Positions 17,357 to 24,662 of a stretch of 64,000 bases of DNA are shown piece after piece. Made by a program: the position numbers and the translations under genes. The stretch is from contig JAWKJB010000002.1 of the NCBI GenBank assembly GCA_041393965.1, positions 186,001 to 250,000 on the forward strand, read 5' to 3'. The DNA is from Acidimicrobiia bacterium. GTDB lineage: Bacteria > Actinomycetota > Acidimicrobiia > Spongiisociales > UBA5794. The notes beneath the pieces are model-generated. The model did no database searches. It saw only the letters and a list, made by a program, of their open reading frames with translations, and was not told the DNA's origin. The number at the start of each line of letters is the position of its first letter. Positions within the stretch are counted from its first letter, which is position 1.

Positions 17357-18433
17357 GTGCGACTGACCATCACCGGCGGCTGCGGGTTCATCGGATCCGC
17401 CGTGGCCCGCCTTGCGGTAGCCAGAGGTCACGAGGTCCTGAACCTCGACAAGATGTCCTACGCCGCGACGGTCGCGTCGACAGCCGCGATTGCTGGCCGC
17501 GATGGGTATCGGCACGAGATCGTCGACATCGGTGACCAACGCACAGTGCGTGCGCTCCTTGCCGAATCCAAGCCCGAGGTCGTCATGCATCTCGCCGCCG
17601 AATCCCATGTCGACCGATCGATTGATCAACCGTCGGACTTCGTCAACACCAATGTGGTCGGGACCGTTGCACTGCTCGAAACCGTCAGCGAGTACTACAA
17701 CGGTCTCACAGGGGAAGACCGCGCCCGATTCCGATTCCATCATGTGTCGACCGATGAGGTGTTCGGCTCCCTCGGCCCGCGCGGAGCGTTCACACCGGAC
17801 TCGCCATATGACCCCCGGTCGCCGTACGCCGCCTCGAAGGCGTCTGCGGACCATTTCGCTCGTGCGTGGTACCACACCTACGGCCTTCCGGTTGTCGTGA
17901 GCAACTGCTCGAACAACTACGGGCCATTCCAGTTCCCCGAAAAGCTCATACCCCTCATCACCATCCGCGGCCTCACCGGTGCGACCCTTCCCGTCTACGG
18001 GGACGGATCCAACACTCGCGAGTGGCTTTTCGTCACCGACCACGCCGAAGCACTTCTCCGGGTCGCGCAGAGCGGCGAACCGGGACACACCTACCTCATC
18101 GCGGGGGAGTCGGAACGGCCGAACCTCGAGGTCGTGCAGGCAATCTGTTCGCTCCTCGACGAAATGGCGCCACTCGATGACGGTCGAGCCCACCGTGACC
18201 TCATCGAATTCGTCGAGGATCGGCCAGGCCACGACCTGCGCTACGCAATCGACGGATCCGCGACCACCGCGGCGTTCGGGTGGGAAGCAACCACACCCTT
18301 TGAGGTCGGCCTCCGCAAGACCGTTGAGTGGTACATCGACAACCGGGACTGGTGGGAGCCGCTTGTCTCCGATCTCCGAGCGACCGAACGCGTCGGGCAT
18401 GGTGACCGCGGACCGGCCGAGGACGCCACATGA
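17357..18433 (+). CDS. rmlB: dTDP-glucose 4,6-dehydratase
   Basis: 358 residues, GTG start preceded by GGGAGGG. Motifs: GGCGFIGS for NAD, the AAESHVDRSI block, STDEVFG with the catalytic Thr-Asp-Glu, YAASK with the catalytic Tyr/Lys, and SNCSNNYGP(F)Q, a near-perfect RmlB hallmark. It converts dTDP-glucose to dTDP-4-keto-6-deoxyglucose. The end overlaps rmlA by ATGA; the order rmlB-rmlA-rmlC is tightly coupled. Confidence 0.95.
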   Translation: MRLTITGGCGFIGSAVARLAVARGHEVLNLDKMSYAATVASTAAIAGRDGYRHEIVDIGDQRTVRALLAESKPEVVMHLAAESHVDRSIDQPSDFVNTNVVGTVALLETVSEYYNGLTGEDRARFRFHHVSTDEVFGSLGPRGAFTPDSPYDPRSPYAASKASADHFARAWYHTYGLPVVVSNCSNNYGPFQFPEKLIPLITIRGLTGATLPVYGDGSNTREWLFVTDHAEALLRVAQSGEPGHTYLIAGESERPNLEVVQAICSLLDEMAPLDDGRAHRDLIEFVEDRPGHDLRYAIDGSATTAAFGWEATTPFEVGLRKTVEWYIDNRDWWEPLVSDLRATERVGHGDRGPAEDAT

Positions 18434-19290
18434 AGGGGATCATCCTCGCTGGCGGCGTCGGCACCAGGCTCGATCCGATGACGCGGGTCGTGAGCAAACA
18501 CCTCCTGCCGGTGTACGACAAGCCGATGGTGTACTACCCCCTGACGCTGCTCATGCTCGCAGGCATGCGCGACATCCTCGTGATCTCAGCACCCGATCAG
18601 GCCGGCAACTTCGAGCACCTCCTCGGCGACGGAAGCGCCTTCGGTATCCGAATCTCCTACTTGACCCAGGCCGCTCCCGACGGGATCGCCCAGGCCTTCC
18701 CGATCGCCGAGCGGTTCCTCGATGGAGACGGTGCGGCCCTCGCGCTCGGTGACAACATCCTGTACGGGGGTGGACTGTCAGGGCTTCTCACGAAGGCGGC
18801 GGGGAACGACGGAGCAACGATCTTCGGATATCCCGTTCACGACCCTGAACGGTTCGGCGTGGTGACCCTCGACGAGCATGGCGCTCCGATGCGGATCGAA
18901 GAGAAGCCCGAGTCTCCCGAGTCGAATCTCGCTGTCGTCGGGCTCTACTTCTTCGATGCGGATGTTGTCGACATTGCCCGTTCCGTCCAGCCATCCGACC
19001 GCGGTGAACGCGAGATCACAAGCGTCATTGGTGTGTACCTCAAGCAGTCGCGGCTCACGGTCGAGACACTCGGACGGGGCATCGCATGGCTCGACGCCGG
19101 AACACCCGAGGATCTCCACGAGGCTGCCGCGTTCGTCCGAACGATCGAGAAGCGCCAGGGGTTCAAGATCGCCTGCCCAGAAGAGGTCGCGTACCGGCTC
19201 GGATACATCGACCGCGACAATCTCGCGCAGCTCGCAGCCGACGCCCCGAATAGGGAGTACGGCGCATACCTGTCGAGCCTCCTGCGATGA
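18430..19290 (+). CDS. rmlA: Glucose-1-phosphate thymidylyltransferase
   Basis: 286 residues. Opens with the nucleotidyltransferase motif LAGGVGTRLDPMT, then SKHLLPVYDKPMVYYPL, as in RmlA short-form enzymes; later ALALGDNILYG, EEKPESPESN and WLDAGTPEDL. It makes dTDP-glucose for RmlB. Starts within the rmlB stop and ends within the rmlC start (both ATGA). Confidence 0.95.
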   Translation: MKGIILAGGVGTRLDPMTRVVSKHLLPVYDKPMVYYPLTLLMLAGMRDILVISAPDQAGNFEHLLGDGSAFGIRISYLTQAAPDGIAQAFPIAERFLDGDGAALALGDNILYGGGLSGLLTKAAGNDGATIFGYPVHDPERFGVVTLDEHGAPMRIEEKPESPESNLAVVGLYFFDADVVDIARSVQPSDRGEREITSVIGVYLKQSRLTVETLGRGIAWLDAGTPEDLHEAAAFVRTIEKRQGFKIACPEEVAYRLGYIDRDNLAQLAADAPNREYGAYLSSLLR

Positions 19291-19850
19291 CCGACGCGGG
19301 CCAGCCAAACCGCGTTGACGGCTTCGACGAGGTCGTTGCCTTCGTGTCGCCGATCCACCCAGACTCGCGCGGCAACCTTCGCGAGATCTACCGGGCTGAC
19401 GAATTCCGCGAACGCACCGGTATCGCGCCGCAGTTCGTGCAGGACAATGTGTCGGTCTCGCACCGCGGGGTGCTGCGAGGCATCCACATCCAGGTGTCCC
19501 CCCCTCAAGGCAAGCTTGTATCGTGCCTCGCAGGCGAGGTCTTCGATGTCGTGGTCGACCTGCGCGGGTCGTCATCCACCTACCGGAAGTGGAAGGCGAC
19601 GACGCTTTCGCACACCAACGGAATACAGGTGTGGGTGCCACCCGGGTTCGGCCATGCATTCCTCGTGGTTTCGGAGTCAGCGCTGGTGCATTACAAGGCC
19701 ACGACTCCCTACCACCGTGACGGCACGAGGTCCGTTCGTTGGGACGATCCGGCGATCGGCATCCAATGGCCAACGACCGACGAGCCACACCTGTCGCAAC
19801 AGGATGGAGATGCCCCGCTGCTGGCCGAATGTGACCTCTCACCCCGGTGA
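19287..19850 (+). CDS. rmlC: dTDP-4-dehydrorhamnose 3,5-epimerase
   Basis: 187 residues with the cupin core of RmlC: RGIHIQ with the catalytic His, GKLVSCLAGEVFDVVVDLR, WVPPGFGHAFLVVSE, and ALVHYK carrying the catalytic Tyr. Both catalytic residues are present, so true 3,5-epimerase activity is expected. No canonical rmlD adjoins; the SDR at 15242 or an enzyme elsewhere may complete dTDP-rhamnose synthesis. Confidence 0.92.
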   Translation: MTDAGQPNRVDGFDEVVAFVSPIHPDSRGNLREIYRADEFRERTGIAPQFVQDNVSVSHRGVLRGIHIQVSPPQGKLVSCLAGEVFDVVVDLRGSSSTYRKWKATTLSHTNGIQVWVPPGFGHAFLVVSESALVHYKATTPYHRDGTRSVRWDDPAIGIQWPTTDEPHLSQQDGDAPLLAECDLSPR

Positions 19851-19855
19851 CGAAT

Positions 19856-19880
19856 CCTGAGGTGTGACCTGCGCCTCAGG
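19856..19880. terminator. Inverted repeat after rmlC, possible terminator
   Basis: Perfect seven-base arms CCTGAGG/CCTCAGG around an 11-base loop, six bases after the rmlC stop; a competing GACCT/AGGTC pair overlaps it. There is no T-run, so termination would have to be of the U-less type. It separates the nucleotide-sugar block from the M15 gene. Confidence 0.35.
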
Positions 19881-19925
19881 TCAAGATCGTCGATTGGAAT
19901 GCCGAAGGCATACACAATCGTGACC

Positions 19926-19931
19926 TAAGGT
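19926..19931 (+). promoter_or_regulatory. -10 element TAAGGT before 19939
   Basis: TAAGGT with seven bases to the ATG of the M15 peptidase gene, directly after the rmlC inverted repeat. It suggests an independent leaderless transcript. Confidence 0.4.
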
Positions 19932-19938
19932 ACGCCCA

Positions 19939-22149
19939 ATGACACGGTCAATCGCCGCAATCGTGTTTGTTGTTGCGCTCGCGGGGCTCTCGGTGGTGGA
20001 ATCTCCCCATGCCAGCGCCAACGATGCGGCCGTCGGCGTTGCGAACTGGTCGGAATCGCGAGGTTGCGATCCCCACGAGGCTGGCATCACCCGGCCCTTT
20101 GTTTCCCGAAGCGGGTCGATACCAGTCAATGAGCGCATCCGTGGACCCTGGGGGGACATGTTCGGGCGCACCTATTACCAGGTGAACGATGCGCTGGTTG
20201 CGTGGCACCTCCCCGGATCGTCGAAGACCATGTATGTCCACGAGAAGACGATCCCTGCGTTGCTGCTTGCGGGCGCGTCCCTCCAAGCCCACCAGGCGAG
20301 TGGCAAGAGTTACCATGTGTACTCGGCGTACGCCCGCAACTGGCGGACCGTCGGTGGTTCCTACCGGCCGTCCGAACACGCCTTCGGCACGGCGTTCGAC
20401 ATCAACCCCGGGTCGAATCCGTGGAGCCACGACAATGTGCTTCGTACCAACCTGCCCGGCTGGTTTGTTGACTCCTTCGCCGATGCCGGATTCTGCTGGG
20501 GCGGCTCGTGGGTGGACAGCAAGGACGCAATGCACTTCTCGTGGAGCGGACCGGCGCAGACACCCAACTACCCCGCTCGTGTGGCGCCATACCCTGCCGT
20601 AACGGCGGCAACGACCTACATCGAGCGCCTCGTCGGTTTCAACATCAGCCTCACGGCATCATCGGGGACTTCGATGACCGTTGCCGACATGACCGGTGAA
20701 GGCGCACCCGATGTTGTGCTGGCGTCCCCTTCGGGGCTCATCGAAGCATCGGGGGCGGTCGGGAACTACAGCCGCATCGCGTTCCGATCCAATGCGGGGT
20801 CGGGATCAGACGAAACCCTCATCGGCGACTTCGATCTCGACGGTGTCGCGGACTCATGGGTTCCGAAGCGCGACGGGGCGACGGTGTCGTTCAGCGTCTG
20901 GGCAGGCGGGAGCGACCATCAGGTGAAGACCGATGTCACCTCCGGCATTCCTACAACCGCCGACCGTCTTCTCCTCGGGTACTACGACGGTGACTATGTC
21001 CCTGACCTGTATGCCCTCGTCGGCAGCCAGTTCAATGTCTATGGATCATCCAACGGCTACACAGCAGCGGTCGCTCAGCTGCCTCTTCCCGCGGGGGCGG
21101 ACGGCTCATGGCATTTCGCGACCGGTGACCTCGACCTCGATGGCAAAGCTGACATCTACGCGATCTCGAACGCGGGCGCTCCGACCATGGCGGTTCGGCT
21201 CGCGACGGGGGGCATCGCGACTTTCTCCCCTGCGGTCAATGTGACGCCACAGACCATGTTCGAGATCGCCGACTACGACGGGGACGGGCGCGACGATGTC
21301 TACACTCTGAACGGATCGGAGTTGACGATCGCCCTCGGCGGGCACTCCTCGGGAGCCGCGGACTCCTGGTTCCAGAACTCCTCGACGCTGCCGCCAGATG
21401 CCGGTCCGAAATGTGTTGGGCCGAATCCGTGTGACTCGATCGGACATGTCGACAGCGGTGGTGTGTGGACCCTTGCCGACCGGCCGCGTACCGACCCTGA
21501 CGAAACCGAGTTCTACTACGGCAAACCCGGCGATTCCCCGTTCATGGGCGATTGGGACAACGACGGTATCGACACCCCCGGCCTGTACCGCAGGTCGGAC
21601 GGATTCGTGTATCTGCGCCAGACCAACACACAAGGCATCGCCGACATCCAGTTCTTCTTCGGTGACCCGGGGGATCAGCCCCTCGTCGGTGATTTCGACG
21701 GCGATGGATACGACACGGTGAGCATCTACCGGCCATCCGAACACCGCTTCTACATCATCAACGAGTTGGGTGAGGACGGAAAGGGTCTCGGCGCCGCCGA
21801 CTATTTCTTCTCGTTCGGGAACCCGGGTGACATCCCGTTCGTCGGGGACTTCGACGGTGACGGCGTCGACGAGATCGGTCTCAGGCGATCAAGCACAGCA
21901 CGGGTCTTTCTCAAGTGGGAGCTCGAAGCGGGACCCGCCGACTACGAGTTCATCTACGGGGTCCCCGGCGACATCCCCCTCGCGGGGGATTGGGACGGCA
22001 ACGGAACGGACACGATCGCCGTGTTCCGGCCATCGTCAGGCATCTGGTACCTCAGACTCGACAACACGGCAGGTATCGCCCACCACGCGATCAGGTTCGA
22101 GGCACCAAGAGGCACAACGCTTCCCGTCCACGGGCGGTTCGGGCTCTAG
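19939..22149 (+). CDS. Secreted M15-type peptidase (VanY-like) with FG-GAP and propeller-like repeats
   Basis: 736 residues. Signal peptide about 1-27 (cleavage near SASA-ND). Residues 120-205 carry the M15 zinc site: PSEHAFGTAFDIN with His147 and Asp154, and DAMHF with His199; these enzymes trim D-Ala-D-Ala-type peptides of peptidoglycan. Residues about 230-480 hold five FG-GAP/VCBS-like calcium loops (DFDLDGVADSW, DLDLDGKADIYA, DYDGDGRDDVY). After a Cys pair (492, 498) follow four blades of the module shared with the five proteins encoded at 48547-58581. It acts outside the cell, probably at the wall. It ends three bases from a convergent GT gene. Confidence 0.85.
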   Translation: MTRSIAAIVFVVALAGLSVVESPHASANDAAVGVANWSESRGCDPHEAGITRPFVSRSGSIPVNERIRGPWGDMFGRTYYQVNDALVAWHLPGSSKTMYVHEKTIPALLLAGASLQAHQASGKSYHVYSAYARNWRTVGGSYRPSEHAFGTAFDINPGSNPWSHDNVLRTNLPGWFVDSFADAGFCWGGSWVDSKDAMHFSWSGPAQTPNYPARVAPYPAVTAATTYIERLVGFNISLTASSGTSMTVADMTGEGAPDVVLASPSGLIEASGAVGNYSRIAFRSNAGSGSDETLIGDFDLDGVADSWVPKRDGATVSFSVWAGGSDHQVKTDVTSGIPTTADRLLLGYYDGDYVPDLYALVGSQFNVYGSSNGYTAAVAQLPLPAGADGSWHFATGDLDLDGKADIYAISNAGAPTMAVRLATGGIATFSPAVNVTPQTMFEIADYDGDGRDDVYTLNGSELTIALGGHSSGAADSWFQNSSTLPPDAGPKCVGPNPCDSIGHVDSGGVWTLADRPRTDPDETEFYYGKPGDSPFMGDWDNDGIDTPGLYRRSDGFVYLRQTNTQGIADIQFFFGDPGDQPLVGDFDGDGYDTVSIYRPSEHRFYIINELGEDGKGLGAADYFFSFGNPGDIPFVGDFDGDGVDEIGLRRSSTARVFLKWELEAGPADYEFIYGVPGDIPLAGDWDGNGTDTIAVFRPSSGIWYLRLDNTAGIAHHAIRFEAPRGTTLPVHGRFGL
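21412..22146 (+). repeat. Propeller-like repeat module, copy in the M15 protein
   Basis: Begins with a C-x5-C pair and a one-strand lead (HVDSGGVWTL), then four units of about 47-52 residues with the pattern F.FG.PGD.P..GD(W/F)DGDG.DT...(Y/F)RPS...(Y/F). Each unit carries a calcium-type DxDxDG loop. The closing tail differs from that of the tandem proteins. Confidence 0.85.
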
Positions 22150-22152
22150 TGC

Positions 22153-23430
22153 TCAGGAGCCCGCCGCCACATCCACGCGACGAGTCCCGTCACGGGGGAG
22201 GCGTCGATTGCTTCCGACGAGGACATCGATCGTGAACGCTGCAACGAAGATGAGTATCACGGTCACGAAGTATGCATACCGCGGCTTCGCCCAATAGATG
22301 ACGGTTCGAAGAAGCCAGCTCGACACGGCGAGGGGGATGATCAGCGCCCACAACTCCCTCCGCCATGCTCGATACGCGAGAAGGGAAAGCAATGCTGCCG
22401 CGAGGAGACCCGCTGTCGCCATCCTTGCGAGCTGAAGAAAGGTGGTCGCAAAGCGGACATAGCGCTGGACGAACTCCGGATCCCCCCGATAGGCCGGCTG
22501 CTGGGTCGCCCAGAACACGCTGTAGTCGGGAGACGCGAACAGATGCAGGGTTCCCTTCCAAACATCCTTGACGAGGTTCAGCGGATGTTCGCGGATGTGC
22601 TTGAAACCCAGTTCCCAGCCGAGCCGGCTCGCTTCCTCAGGTGGCAGGCCGTACAGCGGGTTCCCTTCGATGAAATCCCCATAGTTGCCCGAGTCGTTGT
22701 GGGCGAAATAGAAGTTGAGTCCGGCGCTCGATGACAGTCCGGCGTTCGGGTCGACAACGATGGCGTTGCGCACATACCACGGAAGCACAACAACAAAGAT
22801 TCCCGCGGCGACGAGGGCGGAAACGATGATGCGCGTCCGCGGTGTTGGGAGCTTGTTCCCGACCCAGATGAACAGCAGGATCGCGGGGACATAGAACACC
22901 GCTTCGCCACGGGTGAGGACTGCACAGCCGACGAGGATTCCTACGATTCCCGCGTACACGGCCGGTCTGCGATCGATACGGGTCAGCACCGCGATGGCGC
23001 CGAGCATCAGCGCGACGAACAGGTGCTCGGTGGCGAGGATGGGGGAGAACAGGACCAAGGTCGGGTAGAACGCGAAGAGCCCTGCTGCGATCAGCGCGGC
23101 TCTCTGTGTCGCAAGGACTCTGAGCGCTGCGAGGTATACGAGACCGATCGAAATGGTTCCGAGCACTACCATCGATAGTCCCAGCCACACATCTGATCGA
23201 GAGAAGAAGGCGAATACCGACAGGTAGACAGGATGCAGTGGCAGGAAGAACGAGGTCGGTTCGGGGTAGCCGAACTGTCCGTGGTCGACAATCCCGACCG
23301 CGAGGGTGCGGTAGTCATTGAAGTCCGAGACGGGGACGGGATCAGCGTGAAGCAGCCAGGCAAGTCTGATCAGGAAGCCAGCTCCGACAATGATCACGAT
23401 CGGAACGCGCTCGCGGCGAATCCACCTCAT
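22153..23430 (-). CDS. Polytopic membrane glycosyltransferase, GT39/PMT type
   Basis: 425 residues from ATG 23430, chosen because a TAGCGT -10 box lies seven bases upstream; the longer frame would cross the divergent gene's promoter. About ten membrane helices. After the first helix comes HADPVPVSDFNDYRTLAVGI, with the acidic pair (SDFND) where GT-C enzymes bind the lipid-phosphate sugar, followed by EPTSFFLPLHPVYL. The C-terminus is a hydrophobic pair of helices and a basic tail. It should transfer a sugar from a polyprenyl-phosphate donor on the outer face. Confidence 0.75.
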   Translation of the reverse strand: MRWIRRERVPIVIIVGAGFLIRLAWLLHADPVPVSDFNDYRTLAVGIVDHGQFGYPEPTSFFLPLHPVYLSVFAFFSRSDVWLGLSMVVLGTISIGLVYLAALRVLATQRAALIAAGLFAFYPTLVLFSPILATEHLFVALMLGAIAVLTRIDRRPAVYAGIVGILVGCAVLTRGEAVFYVPAILLFIWVGNKLPTPRTRIIVSALVAAGIFVVVLPWYVRNAIVVDPNAGLSSSAGLNFYFAHNDSGNYGDFIEGNPLYGLPPEEASRLGWELGFKHIREHPLNLVKDVWKGTLHLFASPDYSVFWATQQPAYRGDPEFVQRYVRFATTFLQLARMATAGLLAAALLSLLAYRAWRRELWALIIPLAVSSWLLRTVIYWAKPRYAYFVTVILIFVAAFTIDVLVGSNRRLPRDGTRRVDVAAGS

Positions 23431-23437
23431 CGGCGAC

Positions 23438-23443
23438 ACGCTA
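23438..23443 (-). promoter_or_regulatory. -10 element TAGCGT before 23430 (minus)
   Basis: Minus-strand TAGCGT seven bases before the ATG at 23430, a leaderless arrangement. On the plus strand a weaker TAGGCG (23452-23457) faces the opposite gene. Confidence 0.45.
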
Positions 23444-23501
23444 CCGGGACGGTAGGCGCTTGGTGGAGACCAACCGTCGCACCGCTCATGGTTTGACATC
23501 G

Positions 23502-24662
23502 ATGGCGACCGTCGTGTCGGTCCTGCGTCGACTTCCTCCCGGTGTCAGGCGCGTGCTCAAGCGTCTCCCGGGCGCCGCCGCTGTCCGCGATCGATTGAGC
23601 GGGCGCCCCCGGATCGGTGGCCCCGCTGCCGGGGAGCTTCGGGCTGTTGTCTACCCACCGACATGGGTCGAGTGGGACACGATGAAGCAGCGCCCGCAGC
23701 ACATCCTTCAGGCTTTCGCTCGTGCAGGGCACCCCGTCTACTTCGTCGATCTCGCGACCACCGAACCGCGGGAAGTCGATGGCGTAACGATTGTGCCTTC
23801 GCTGGATTCGGTACCGCGTGATGGGGTGATCGTGTACGCACATTTCGCCCCCGTGCGGCCAATGCTGAGATACTTCTCGGATCCGGTCGTCGTGTACGAC
23901 ATCCTCGATGATCTGGCCATCTTCGACGCAGACGAAGTGGGGCTACCTCCGGAGCGACGGGTTCGCCACCACCACGGCCCGATGATCGAGGACGCGGCGG
24001 TCGTGATCGGATCATCACCGCTTCTCGTTGAACGCCACCGAAGCGAGCGCGCCGACATGCTCCTCATCGAGAACGGTGTCGAAACCAGTCGTTTCGCCGG
24101 TGTGGAAACCCCATCAGTCGCGCTTGACGGGAACTCCCCTCCGATTGTCGGCTATCACGGCATGATCGCCCGATGGTTCGACTTCGACCTCATGCTCACA
24201 GTGGCTGGATCCATGCCCGAGGTCACTTTCGTGCTCGTCGGTCCCATCGATGCCCGATGTCAGCGCGACGCATCTCGTCTCGCATCCACATCCAACATCG
24301 CGATGATCGATGAGCTGCCGTCATCGGAGATGCCGGGCATCGTTGCGGGGTTCGATGTCGGCATCATCCCGTTCGTGATCGACGAGATGACCAGCGCGGT
24401 GAGCCCCCTCAAGATGTATGAGTACCTCGCAGGCGGCAAACCGGTCGTCGCGACGCCGCTTCCGGTGTGCGTGGACCACCCGCTCGTTGCAACCGCCGCT
24501 GACCCCCCCGAATTTGTTGCCGCCATCCGCGACGCGCTCACCACACCGACCCACTCTGTGGCCGAGCGGCGCATGGCTGCCGCGGTTGCGGATTGGGACG
24601 CCCGGCTGCGGCCGCTGTTGGAAGATCTCGACCGGCGTGGGCTGCAGCGAGTGCCGCAATGA
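23502..24662 (+). CDS. Glycosyltransferase, TuaH-like GT-B
   Basis: 386 residues from ATG 23502; an alternative GTG at 23463, close to a TAGGCG box, would add 13. The N-terminal half contains YPPTWVEWDTMKQRPQHIL, the opening of TuaH-type proteins, then VYDILDDL. The C-terminal half has IVGYHGMIARWFDFDLML, FVLVGPID, and the SPLKMYEYLAGGKPVVATPL block with the GT4 glutamate. The 27229 protein is a paralogue (GYHGSLYGDWFDWEAL; SPLKVYEYLACGVPVA). It is the first of three coupled glycosyltransferase genes. Confidence 0.8.
   Translation: MATVVSVLRRLPPGVRRVLKRLPGAAAVRDRLSGRPRIGGPAAGELRAVVYPPTWVEWDTMKQRPQHILQAFARAGHPVYFVDLATTEPREVDGVTIVPSLDSVPRDGVIVYAHFAPVRPMLRYFSDPVVVYDILDDLAIFDADEVGLPPERRVRHHHGPMIEDAAVVIGSSPLLVERHRSERADMLLIENGVETSRFAGVETPSVALDGNSPPIVGYHGMIARWFDFDLMLTVAGSMPEVTFVLVGPIDARCQRDASRLASTSNIAMIDELPSSEMPGIVAGFDVGIIPFVIDEMTSAVSPLKMYEYLAGGKPVVATPLPVCVDHPLVATAADPPEFVAAIRDALTTPTHSVAERRMAAAVADWDARLRPLLEDLDRRGLQRVPQ

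Noticed and set aside
16964..18400. A 478-codon minus-strand frame opposite rmlB
   Set aside because: Antisense shadow caused by high G+C; rmlB on the plus strand has all its motifs.
18430..19290. RmlA as a cytidylyltransferase (RfbF) for a CDP-3,6-dideoxy sugar
   Set aside because: The motifs LAGGVGTRLDPMT and SKHLLPVYDKPMVYYPL are those of thymidylyltransferases, and RmlB/RmlC adjoin.
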